Of a DNA stretch of 43,393 nucleotides, positions 1 through 7,467 are shown one piece after another (the stretch's first letter is position 1; every line of letters begins with the position of its first letter). The DNA is from Acidimicrobiales bacterium. Its GTDB lineage: Bacteria; Actinomycetota; Acidimicrobiia; Acidimicrobiales; MedAcidi-G1. Under the pieces are notes generated by a model. The model was not told the origin of the DNA, ran no database searches, and was given only the letters and a program-made list of their open reading frames with translations. The DNA is taken from positions 1 through 43,393 of the forward strand of contig JASMLT010000010.1 of NCBI GenBank assembly GCA_030748555.1. Direction: 5' to 3'. The position numbers were made by a program, and so were the translations under genes.

Positions 1-207
1 TAGTGAGTCATCATGAAAAGCGAAAACTTTTCCGTCTTTACTCGCATGCACGTCCGTTTCTAGATATTTATAACCCATATCCACCGCATTTTGAAATGCT
101 GGCATTGTATTTTCTGGGAACACCCCAGCTCCGCCTCTATGAGCGAAAGGTATAGGTCCAAGATGGTCTAGAAATGGTAATGATCTAGGATTCAATAAAG
201 GGTTCAT
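1..207 (-). CDS. Glycerophosphodiester phosphodiesterase, N-terminal part (cut by window start)
   Basis: Reading the minus strand from the ATG at 205-207 gives 69 codons open to the window edge. The translation carries the GDPD signature in order: FAHRGG near residue 22, PENT near 32, AF, then [11 protein letters not shown] and FHDD. These are the catalytic His-Arg, the metal-binding Glu-x-Asp and the second His of the family, which hydrolyses glycerophosphodiesters to glycerol 3-phosphate and an alcohol. No signal peptide is seen, so it is probably cytoplasmic. A second GDPD lies at 29801-30571 with a similar N-terminus, so the two are paralogues. It is divergent from pyruvate kinase. The C-terminal part is outside the window. 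Confidence 0.88.
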   Translation of the reverse strand, partial: MNPLLNPRSLPFLDHLGPIPFAHRGGAGVFPENTMPAFQNAVDMGYKYLETDVHASKDGKVFAFHDDSL

Positions 208-216
208 ATGAAAAGA

Positions 217-267
217 TTACTCAATCTTCACTGAGTATTAACATTATGGGCTATTACTCGGGAGTAA
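217..267. promoter_or_regulatory. Paired inverted repeats with a shared TTACTC/GAGTAA half-site
   Basis: In the 70-base divergent gap between the GDPD and pyk, TACTCA (218-223) pairs with TGAGTA (232-237) across 8 bases. Further on, TTACTC (254-259) and GAGTAA (262-267) form a perfect palindrome around GG. All four half-sites share the ACTC/GAGT core. The 3' arm of the second repeat holds GGAG, the nearest Shine-Dalgarno-like sequence to the pyk ATG at 278. This looks like a pair of operators for a dimeric regulator, or a leader hairpin masking the ribosome site; which one is inference. Confidence 0.45.
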
Positions 268-277
268 CCTTTAATAG

Positions 278-1714
278 ATGGCGAGAAGAACCAAAATAAT
301 TGCGACGATCGGTCCAGCTTCAGAGTCTGAAACAGTCCTTCGCGAGATGATTAGATCCGGAATGGACGTAGCTCGCCTTGGCTTAGCGCATGGAAGCATA
401 GAAGATGCTATAGGTCGACTAAAAATGATTCGCAGTATCGCTAAAGAAGAAAGTAGAACTGTAGGTATTTTAGTGGATCTACCAGGCCCCAAGATCCGGT
501 TGGCGTCTTTTGGCGATTCGCCTGTTCTTTTGGCTGAAGACTCCGAGATAAAAGTTCAAATTGGCAATTCATCCAGCAATGGTCAAGTTATTCAGGTCGA
601 TTATGAAAACTTGTTTAACGACGTTGAGCTGGGTGACCGTCTCATCGTGGGTGATGGCCGCGGAGTTATACAGATAGAAGAAAGACATGACACCCATTTA
701 GATGCGCGCGTTATACATGGAGGAGTGATGAGCGGGCGACCAGGTCTTTATATACCTGCTAGCCGGTTGTCGATTTCCGCTCCAACAGAATGGGACTTAC
801 AAGCACTTGAAAGATTTCTGGAAATGGATGTCGATATGGTTGCTCTGTCATTTGTGCGCTCTGCATCAGATCTGGCCAAACTTTCACTAGACCCACATCC
901 AAGCGGACCGTTGGTTGTAGCAAAAATTGAGACCAGAGACGCTGTCGAAGATCTTACCGGGATCATTGAAGCCTCTGGTGCTGTGATGGTAGCAAGAGGT
1001 GATCTAGGAAACGAGTGGCCCATACAGGAACTTCCCATTCTGCAAAAAGAAATAATTCGCAGGTGTATAGCTCTTGGACGTCCTGCAATCACAGCAACAC
1101 AAATGTTGGAGTCGATGATTATCGCACCTGACCCGACTCGAGCCGAGGTCTCTGACGTAGCGAACGCAGTTTGGGATGGGACAAGTGCATTGATGCTTTC
1201 AGGGGAGACAGCAGTTGGGGCGGATCCGGTAAATGCCCTCGAAGCAATGTCGCGGATAGCTGAAAGGGCTGATGATGTGTTCGATCATCGCTCATGGGGG
1301 GAAGAGTTGTCAGAAATGAGACTAACGGACGCCGATGATCCAAATACCTCTGTAACTGATGCGATGACACAGGCAACCTATAGGGCAGTTACTGAATTGG
1401 GAGTCGAGACGATTCTCTGCATATCCGGAACTGGCTTTACGGTTAGATCGATGGCTCGATTTAGACCCACTGCAAGGATAATTGGCTTAACTTCGAACTC
1501 TAGAACGGTTGGACAACTGTCACTTAGCTGGGGAACGGAATCAATACATCTTCAAGAAGGGGGGGATGTGGAATCGCGCATTAACGCCGCATTGCATCTT
1601 GTTCGAGACGGAGCAGGTTTAAAAGCAGGGGAACTTGTAGCAGTTTTAGCGGGCACTAATGCCAATGCGAGAGCAACTAATGTTTTGAGAATTGAACAAA
1701 TTCCCCACGCTTGA
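278..1714 (+). CDS. pyk: Pyruvate kinase
   Basis: The 478-residue product has the usual pyruvate kinase length and order: TKIIATIGPASES at the N-terminus, the KIE catalytic-lysine segment, ARGDLG, ATQMLESM, PTRAEVSDVANAV and MLSGETA, then a C-terminal effector-domain-like region. It transfers phosphate from phosphoenolpyruvate to ADP in the cytoplasm at the end of glycolysis. The GPKIR motif has Lys72 where K+-dependent enzymes have Glu (muscle Glu117); Lys here is known to mark K+-independent enzymes. The usual NFSHG cation-site motif reads GLAHG (residues 35-39), so the Asn and Ser ligands are missing too. The ATG sits directly after a palindromic region. The family is certain; kinetic properties are inference. 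Confidence 0.96.
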   Translation: MARRTKIIATIGPASESETVLREMIRSGMDVARLGLAHGSIEDAIGRLKMIRSIAKEESRTVGILVDLPGPKIRLASFGDSPVLLAEDSEIKVQIGNSSSNGQVIQVDYENLFNDVELGDRLIVGDGRGVIQIEERHDTHLDARVIHGGVMSGRPGLYIPASRLSISAPTEWDLQALERFLEMDVDMVALSFVRSASDLAKLSLDPHPSGPLVVAKIETRDAVEDLTGIIEASGAVMVARGDLGNEWPIQELPILQKEIIRRCIALGRPAITATQMLESMIIAPDPTRAEVSDVANAVWDGTSALMLSGETAVGADPVNALEAMSRIAERADDVFDHRSWGEELSEMRLTDADDPNTSVTDAMTQATYRAVTELGVETILCISGTGFTVRSMARFRPTARIIGLTSNSRTVGQLSLSWGTESIHLQEGGDVESRINAALHLVRDGAGLKAGELVAVLAGTNANARATNVLRIEQIPHA

Positions 1715-1722
1715 TATTTTCT

Positions 1723-2028
1723 CTAGGATTCATCGCAGAAAGGGTTTTTTCCCGATGGAATCTGAAGTTTCTGCCCGAAAATCTCACAGTCACAAGTATT
1801 AATACATCCAGATAAGTCTGATCGCTCACTCCAGATTCCTAACGCTAAAGCAAGAATAATTAACATAAAAGCGAGCTTGAGTATAATTTTGCTTATAAAT
1901 CTAAGAACTAAAAGCAGGAGTATTCCTAAAACTACTAGCGCGACAATGCTTAAATGTTCAGAAATTTCTGGCGAGAGCCAGTCAGGGAGAGAATTCGAAA
2001 AAGTAATTTCAGGGATCGCATCGGACAC
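1723..2028 (-). CDS. Small two-helix membrane protein with extracytoplasmic Cys cluster
   Basis: The 101-residue protein has no family I can name. An acidic N-terminus is followed by two hydrophobic helices (about residues 26-45 and 50-68) separated by a short basic turn (RFISK). By the positive-inside rule the turn is cytoplasmic, so both ends face outward. The C-terminal tail of about 32 residues has four cysteines in a C-x3-C-x-C pattern plus a distal C (CINTCDC ... FC). That suggests a disulphide-bonded or metal-binding outer module. The gene is convergent with pyk, ending 9 bases from it, and its 5' end faces mobA across a gap of about 100 bases. The reading frame is clean and the composition is typical of a real membrane protein. 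Confidence 0.7.
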   Translation of the reverse strand: MSDAIPEITFSNSLPDWLSPEISEHLSIVALVVLGILLLLVLRFISKIILKLAFMLIILALALGIWSERSDLSGCINTCDCEIFGQKLQIPSGKNPFCDES

Positions 2029-2125
2029 ATACGAAGATTAGTCAGACTCGCTTGAAGATATGTGGAGGGCTCCGAAAATAGGAGGATTGCAGATGTTAAC
2101 GGTTGAAAGTAAATAGAGTAAAAAG

Positions 2126-2713
2126 ATGAATAAAAGTCGCGTTACTGAATTTGGAGGAGCTGTTTTAGCAGGCGGGGCGAGTAAAAGAATGGGTTTCAAT
2201 AAGGCTTTAGTTGAGATTAATGGCGAACCCCTGATTAGCAAGGTTGCTAAAACTCTAAATAGGGCGGGAGTAATGAATTTAAAGATCGTAGGGGGAGACA
2301 GTAAAACTTTTACGCTTTTAGGTCATGAGTGTTTAGCAGATGAACATCCCGATGAAGGGCCACTTGGAGGAATAATCACAGCGCTAAATCACTTTAATAA
2401 TATAGGTAAAAAGCATGTTCTTGTAGTTGCTTGCGATCTCCCAAATATTTCAGAAGATCTCATTAGAAAGATGATTGAACATTCACTGAAGGAACCGAAA
2501 TCGATCGTCATACCATTAGTAGATGGTCATTTACAGTGGATGCATGTTTTATGGCCAACAAGTGTTTTGCCTACTTTATTGAGATCGTTTTCGAATGGGG
2601 TGAGAGCCCCATGGAAGGCGAGTAAAGGTTTACCAATATTAAGAATTGAAGGAATCAATCCCCATGTTTTATTCGATGTTGATCGGCCCGAAGATCTAAC
2701 AAATATATTGTGA
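2126..2713 (+). CDS. mobA: Molybdenum cofactor guanylyltransferase MobA
   Basis: The 195-residue protein opens with the nucleotidyltransferase P-loop-like motif AVLAGGASKRMGFNKA (residues 11-26). It continues with DEHPDEGPLGG (the D-x-x-x-x-GPL-x-G motif) and VACDLPNIS, the metal-binding Asp segment. MobA attaches GMP to molybdopterin to make Mo-bis-MGD in the cytoplasm. This implies that the cell makes at least one DMSO-reductase-family enzyme, none of which is in this window. The ribosome site is weak (AGAGTAAAAAG before ATG). The next gene, RNase D, begins about 28 bases after the mobA stop. The fold is shared with other NTP transferases, but the motif spacing fits MobA best. Confidence 0.88.
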   Translation: MNKSRVTEFGGAVLAGGASKRMGFNKALVEINGEPLISKVAKTLNRAGVMNLKIVGGDSKTFTLLGHECLADEHPDEGPLGGIITALNHFNNIGKKHVLVVACDLPNISEDLIRKMIEHSLKEPKSIVIPLVDGHLQWMHVLWPTSVLPTLLRSFSNGVRAPWKASKGLPILRIEGINPHVLFDVDRPEDLTNIL

Positions 2714-2725
2714 GAACCGACTCCT

Positions 2726-2734
2726 GGAAGGAAG
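2726..2734 (+). promoter_or_regulatory. Strong Shine-Dalgarno site that decides the RNase D start
   Basis: GGAAGGAAG lies directly before ATT (2735) and 6 bases before CTG (2741), both in frame with RNase D. The in-frame stop at 2711-2713 limits the gene on the left, and there is no ATG, GTG or TTG in frame before GTG at 2876. The site therefore supports initiation at CTG 2741, or less likely ATT 2735. Confidence 0.6.
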
Positions 2735-2740
2735 ATTGAA

Positions 2741-3901
2741 CTGAGCTCGAAAAGGGAAGAATTTCAGTTAATTGATTCAAATAGTGGTGTCGAAAAACTA
2801 TTTGCTGAAATAAAAAATGAGAAAGTATTAGCTATTGATACTGAATTTCATCGCGAAGGAACCTATTTTCCAAAAGTGGCTTTAATACAAATAGCGTGGG
2901 CTGAAGGCAATGTTGCGTTATTAGATCCACTGTCTTGTGATTTATCTTCATTGTCAGAACTTTTTAAAAGTAAAATAAAATTTGTAATGCACGCCGCCGC
3001 ACAAGACTTGGAGGTTTTTTCTAGGGTTTGCGGAAGCGTTCCACAGAGATTATTTGATACTCAGATTGCTGCTGGATTCTTAGGGCTCTCAACCCCATCG
3101 CTGGCGGTTTTATATCAGAAATATTTGGGAATCGACCTTCCAAAAGAAGACAGAATGACCAATTGGTTATCCCGCCCATTAACTGAAAGACAAAAATCTT
3201 ATGCAGCGTCAGACGTTAAAGAATTGATTAAAATCTACAATTTTCAAATTGGTCGCTTGAATCAATTGGGACGCTTTTCTTGGGTTGAAGATGAGTGCAG
3301 AGCCTTTCTTGATAAAGAGTCGATGCGTCGTTCACCTGATGAAGCGTGGAAAAGGATAAAAGAGTTGAAGCGTTTAAAAGGTAAAGCAAAAGATGCAGCG
3401 TGCTCGCTTGCAAAATGGCGTGAAATAGAAGCAGCACGGTTGGATGTCCCAGTTCGGAGAGTTGTATCCGATTTGGCAGTTGTTTCCATCTCACAACAAC
3501 TTCCAAAATCGATACAAGAACTCTCCAAAGTTCGTGGAATGGAAAAACATAAAATCAACAATGAAACATCGGAAGAAATTTTGCGTGTTATATCAGATCC
3601 CCCTAAGGCACCCCCAGAAGAAAACCCTAAAGAGATTATGTCAAAAAATTCAGATTCAAGAGCTGCTGTTGCTCTGGTGACCGCTTATATACATCAACTG
3701 GCACGTGATGTGGAGATCGATCCTTCTTTGCTCGGAACGCGAAATGATATCGAAGCTTTAATAGGTGGTGACATTAACTCAAAACTCTCCAAGGGTTGGA
3801 GAGGCGAAGTTGTAGGAGAAGTGGTTAGAAATATCTTGGAAGGTACGGTTTCATTGGTTTTTGATGGCCAAAATAGAATATTATTGGAACCCCGTAATTA
3901 G
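2741..3901 (+). CDS. rnd: Ribonuclease D (DEDDy 3'-5' exoribonuclease with HRDC domain), probable CTG start
   Basis: The protein is a 3'-5' exoribonuclease acting on tRNA and other stable RNA precursors. With the CTG start it has 386 residues, normal for RNase D. All DEDDy residues are then present: Asp33 and Glu35 (AIDTEFHREG), His84-x4-Asp89 (MHAAAQDLEVF), and Tyr154-x3-Asp158 (YAASDVKEL). HRDC-like helical regions follow (about 200-280 and the C-terminus). The first ordinary start, GTG at 2876, would delete the DTE motif and the first strand, so it cannot be the start of an active enzyme. A good Shine-Dalgarno precedes CTG 2741. A sequencing error that destroyed an ATG is the main alternative. 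Confidence 0.87.
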   Translation: MSSKREEFQLIDSNSGVEKLFAEIKNEKVLAIDTEFHREGTYFPKVALIQIAWAEGNVALLDPLSCDLSSLSELFKSKIKFVMHAAAQDLEVFSRVCGSVPQRLFDTQIAAGFLGLSTPSLAVLYQKYLGIDLPKEDRMTNWLSRPLTERQKSYAASDVKELIKIYNFQIGRLNQLGRFSWVEDECRAFLDKESMRRSPDEAWKRIKELKRLKGKAKDAACSLAKWREIEAARLDVPVRRVVSDLAVVSISQQLPKSIQELSKVRGMEKHKINNETSEEILRVISDPPKAPPEENPKEIMSKNSDSRAAVALVTAYIHQLARDVEIDPSLLGTRNDIEALIGGDINSKLSKGWRGEVVGEVVRNILEGTVSLVFDGQNRILLEPRN

Positions 3902-3973
3902 AAAAGGTAACGCATTTGCTTTGCAGTATTCGCTATGATTGCTTTTTGTTGAATTGTAAGTGGAGGTTTCAAG

Positions 3974-4180
3974 TTGAAAAAAGGACGCCACCGTCGTTTT
4001 GAAGAAGCGAGAGCTTTAAAACGAAACCAAGAAATGGATATTGACTCAATTTTGGAGAGCCTCGCCAGCGACGACGATGAATCCCAAATTGAGGATGAAG
4101 GGCATTCACCTGCATTTGAAGCTTGGGCATCAGACTTCGAAGATGGGGAAAATAGTCTCGATGAAGAGAATAAGAACTAA
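3974..4180 (+). CDS. Small charged protein, function unknown
   Basis: The 68-residue product begins at TTG (3974-3976) with TGGAGG (3961-3966) correctly spaced upstream, which is the main reason to accept it. The N-terminal 20 residues are strongly basic (KKGRHRRFEEARALKR) and the rest is very acidic (DDDESQIEDEG, DFEDGENSLDEENKN). No membrane segment or cysteine is present. Such a split charge suggests an RNA- or ribosome-binding tail with a disordered acidic arm, but that is speculation. The stop codon overlaps the stop of the convergent ClC gene (shared bases 4178-4179). An overlapping frame (4041-4244) is considered a shadow. Confidence 0.65.
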   Translation: MKKGRHRRFEEARALKRNQEMDIDSILESLASDDDESQIEDEGHSPAFEAWASDFEDGENSLDEENKN

Positions 4181-5937
4181 GCCCCTGTCTCCTCTAAAAT
4201 TTCATCGAGTTTCAAAATATCGTCTGCCCGTAGGACTCCTATGAATGACCCGGCAGGATCAGTTACAGCGAGAATATCTGTGTGCGTGCTTTCCATTGCA
4301 GCTATTGCATCCCTCAGAGACCATGACGGCATAGCAGCGGGTAGTTCGGTTTGAATCAGGTCCACAACCTTTGTTTTATCCCAGTCATCCCGATCAATGT
4401 TTGAGACATCACTGAGGCTGATAATCCCGAGATATTTCTCCTTGTCGACTACTGGGACTGAAAGTTCTCGTCTTCCCAAAATATGTGAATAGACGAATTC
4501 TGATACGGAAGCATCTGGTGGGACAGTTAAAACGTCTGTTGTCAAAGCGGAGGTTACAGGGAGTGTAAACCGTCTCTCGAGGTGACCAAGGCGCACACTA
4601 TGTTGATGTTCAGCGACAGATGATTTTCCGGCGACAAGCTGACTGACAGCTGCAGCAATCAAAGCGGGTACAACAAATGTCCCAGCTGTTGATTCTGCAA
4701 CGAACATCACAGCAGAAATAGGTGCCCTGTAACCAGCACCCAAAAAAGCAGCAAGTCCAAGCGTGGGGTATAGGCCAGGCCTGTCTGAGCCAATTAATTG
4801 TCCGGTGAATTGACCTAAAATCACTCCTTGTGCGGCTAGCGGTATGAAAAGACCTCCTACACCACCAGCGGCTAAGGTCACAAGTGTTGCTGAAATCCTA
4901 AGCCCGAACAGCAAAGCGATTAAACCCAGACCATTTTCCGGCGACACAACCCATTCCATAGCTTCTATTCCTGGGCCTATAGTCAACGGAGAGCCGAAGG
5001 CTGCATCAGCAGAAATAGCGAGTGCAGCTAGAAGGATTCCTCCGAAGGCAACTCGGGGTATGAAAGAGGTTTTCCGCGACTGGCTTTTTGACCACCTGAC
5101 CAACCAAGCCATTGAGCGACCCCCCAAGCCAGCAAGAACACCTAAGAGGAGAGCTCCGAACAGGTCACCTGTTTCAACACCCGTGAATAAGTCTGCGAGT
5201 TTAGATGCATCAAACCATGCCATGCTTTGATCGGATCCCACTTGCACACTTTTGAGGTCAATACCTATTCGATATTCGGGATCATTTAAGAAGGGGACGA
5301 CAGGTTTAGTGCCCACGAGATTAATGTAGGTCACATAACTGGTAGCAGCAGCAAAAAGTGACGGAAGCAGGGCACGTCTATTTACATCGTCGCGGTAGGG
5401 TGCTTCAAGAGCAAACAAGACGCCAGTTGCTGGGGCTTTGAAAACCGCTGCAACTCCAGCTGCAGCACCGGCAGTAAGTAGGACTTGAATATCTTCTCTT
5501 CGAAGCCAATTTTTGAAACGTTCTGAAAGAGTGATACCTGTTGTGGCACCCGCATAAATTGATGGCCCCTCTAATCCCAGTGAGCCACCCAACCCTATAG
5601 TCGCCGCTCCAGCTAAGAGTTTTATTGGCAAGTCCCTCAAAGGTAGTCGGGGTTTTCTTTCGTGAAATGCTCTTACGAATTCATCTGATGTACCTGCTCC
5701 GGAATTCTTTCCGAAAAAATGGATAATGGATACAGCCAAAAGCAAACCTATGCCAGGCGCTATAGCGATTTGCCATAACGGACGGCTAGAAATCTCTGAT
5801 AACAGAAGGTCATCTGTTAGTATCTCAAAACCGGCTATCAGAAACGCAACTATAAAACCAGTTGCGATTGACAAAAGGAGAACTGGACTATTTCCCGTTG
5901 GTAGTAGTTTTTTTAGTTTCTCCATTAGATCATTCAT
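4177..5937 (-). CDS. ClC-family chloride channel/transporter with C-terminal CBS pair
   Basis: The 586-residue membrane protein has the ClC core (about residues 20-450) followed by two CBS domains (about 460-580) that usually bind adenine nucleotides. The gating motif GLEGP (Glu123) and the GGLFIP motif are present. The first chloride motif, normally GSGIP, reads GAGTSDE. After FKAPATGVLFALE the second Glu of the ClC-ec1 pair (Glu203, the internal proton relay) is replaced by Ala179. Loss of that Glu uncouples proton exchange in known proteins, so this may act as a channel rather than an exchanger. Only a weak ribosome site is visible before the ATG at 5935-5937; Met5 is an alternative start. 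Confidence 0.93.
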   Translation of the reverse strand: MNDLMEKLKKLLPTGNSPVLLLSIATGFIVAFLIAGFEILTDDLLLSEISSRPLWQIAIAPGIGLLLAVSIIHFFGKNSGAGTSDEFVRAFHERKPRLPLRDLPIKLLAGAATIGLGGSLGLEGPSIYAGATTGITLSERFKNWLRREDIQVLLTAGAAAGVAAVFKAPATGVLFALEAPYRDDVNRRALLPSLFAAATSYVTYINLVGTKPVVPFLNDPEYRIGIDLKSVQVGSDQSMAWFDASKLADLFTGVETGDLFGALLLGVLAGLGGRSMAWLVRWSKSQSRKTSFIPRVAFGGILLAALAISADAAFGSPLTIGPGIEAMEWVVSPENGLGLIALLFGLRISATLVTLAAGGVGGLFIPLAAQGVILGQFTGQLIGSDRPGLYPTLGLAAFLGAGYRAPISAVMFVAESTAGTFVVPALIAAAVSQLVAGKSSVAEHQHSVRLGHLERRFTLPVTSALTTDVLTVPPDASVSEFVYSHILGRRELSVPVVDKEKYLGIISLSDVSNIDRDDWDKTKVVDLIQTELPAAMPSWSLRDAIAAMESTHTDILAVTDPAGSFIGVLRADDILKLDEILEETGA

Positions 5938-6012
5938 ACAGGTAGTCAGCGCCTGATCCTCATGTGTGGGAAGATTGACTTGAATTCTTAAAAATAAGAG
6001 GCAGAATTAGTT

Positions 6013-7467
6013 ATGCGAAAAAGGCAGCGTAAAGTTAAAGACCCGCTTCTGATTTCTTTAATAGAAGCATTGAGTGAAGACAGGGTCACAGATGGGGCTT
6101 CTGCCAGGCGTATATACAGTAAAGACGGTTCAGTTATGGAAGGAGGTCGTGCTGGGATCATATGCTTCCCGGAAGACACTTCAGAAGTAGCAAAATGCGT
6201 CTCTATAGCTAATGAACATGATCGAGAGTTTGTGACCCGAGGAGCAGGAACAGGTCTGGCGGGAGGATCTGTTCCTTGCAATGATCCAATAATGATTGTT
6301 ACGACCCGGATGAATAAGATCATTGATGTTGATTTAGAAAAGAGAATTGCCTGGGTTCAACCAGGGGTTGTTAATTTAGATCTTTCAAATTCCTTAAAAG
6401 GCACCGGGCTACATTTTGCTCCTGACCCTTCGAGTCAGCAGGCATGCACAATAGGTGGGAATGTTGCTAACAATTCAGGTGGCCCGCACTGTTTGGCTTA
6501 TGGGGTTACTAATTCACATGTAGCGGCTCTAGAGGTAGTGCTTCCTGATGCTTCGATTGTGCAAATGGGATCCACCGAAGGGGAGGCGTGTGGTTATGAC
6601 CTGAGAGGTGTCTTTGTTGGAGGTGAGGGTACTTTAGGTGTAGCTACACAAATAGCAGTTCGGCTAACTGAGGATCCGCCTGAGATAGCCACATTGCTTC
6701 TTGATTTCTCCAAAATTACTGATGCTGCTGAAACGGTAAGTCAAATAATTGCAAACGGTGTGTTGCCGGCAGCGTTGGAATTAATGGATAGGAATGTTGT
6801 AGCCGCAGTTGAACCTTTTGCTAAAGCGGGATATCCGTTGGATGCTGAGGCGGTATTGATAGCGGAAGTCGATGGGCTGCCGGACGGTGTCGCTCAAGAG
6901 GTAGACATTATTTCGGAGATAGCGATGAATAATGGGGCGAGGGAAGTGCGAATAGCTCTCGACCAAGAAGAGCGTGAACGCATCTGGAAAGGCAGGAAAA
7001 GCGCTTTTGGGGCAATAGCTAAAATAAAACCTGATTACTACCTGCATGACACTGTAATACCTAGAGGACGTCTGGCTGAAGTTGTCGAAAAGGTCTATGA
7101 AATTGCAGAAAGATATGACTTATTAGTCATGAATGTTTTTCATGCAGGAGATGGAAATCTGCACCCATTGTTAGTTTTCGATGCTCGAATCCCAGGGACG
7201 TTAGAAAAAGTAAGACAGGCCGGTGAAGAAATCGTAAGGATTTCTCTGGAAGCGGGAGGAGTTCTTTCCGGCGAGCATGGTATAGGACTCGAGAAGCAGA
7301 GATTCATGTCACAGCAATTTTCAGAACGAGACTTAGAGGCACAAGACGCCCTTCGCCGCTCGTTTGACCCAGATAACCGATCGAACCCACATAAGGTTCT
7401 TCCAAGTGGTGCTTCTTGTGGAGAATTGAATTCTTTGAACGAAATTCCAGAGGGTATTTGGGTATGA
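6013..7467 (+). CDS. glcD: Glycolate oxidase subunit GlcD (FAD-binding)
   Basis: This 484-residue protein is the FAD-bearing catalytic subunit of glycolate dehydrogenase, which oxidises glycolate to glyoxylate and passes electrons to GlcF. It shows the PCMH-type FAD domain: GAGTGLAGG (77-85), DPSS (138-141) and GGNVANNSGG (148-157). The C-terminal oxidase domain carries GDGNLHP and SGEHGIG, which hold catalytic and metal-binding His residues. GAGG lies about 10 bases before the ATG. It heads the glcDEF operon and overlaps glcE by four bases (ATGA at 7464-7467). Glycolate is a common algal exudate, so the operon fits an aquatic heterotroph. A D-lactate dehydrogenase is the nearest alternative, but the separate GlcE and GlcF subunits favour glycolate. 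Confidence 0.93.
   Translation: MRKRQRKVKDPLLISLIEALSEDRVTDGASARRIYSKDGSVMEGGRAGIICFPEDTSEVAKCVSIANEHDREFVTRGAGTGLAGGSVPCNDPIMIVTTRMNKIIDVDLEKRIAWVQPGVVNLDLSNSLKGTGLHFAPDPSSQQACTIGGNVANNSGGPHCLAYGVTNSHVAALEVVLPDASIVQMGSTEGEACGYDLRGVFVGGEGTLGVATQIAVRLTEDPPEIATLLLDFSKITDAAETVSQIIANGVLPAALELMDRNVVAAVEPFAKAGYPLDAEAVLIAEVDGLPDGVAQEVDIISEIAMNNGAREVRIALDQEERERIWKGRKSAFGAIAKIKPDYYLHDTVIPRGRLAEVVEKVYEIAERYDLLVMNVFHAGDGNLHPLLVFDARIPGTLEKVRQAGEEIVRISLEAGGVLSGEHGIGLEKQRFMSQQFSERDLEAQDALRRSFDPDNRSNPHKVLPSGASCGELNSLNEIPEGIWV

Noticed and set aside
4844-5230. 128-codon frame antisense to the ClC gene
   Set aside because: It lies wholly inside a well-supported gene and has the low-complexity Pro/Ala/Ser content of a shadow frame.
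5984-5999. Short AT-rich inverted repeat (TCTTA-AAAA-TAAGA) before glcD
   Set aside because: Five AT-rich base pairs are expected by chance in this base composition.
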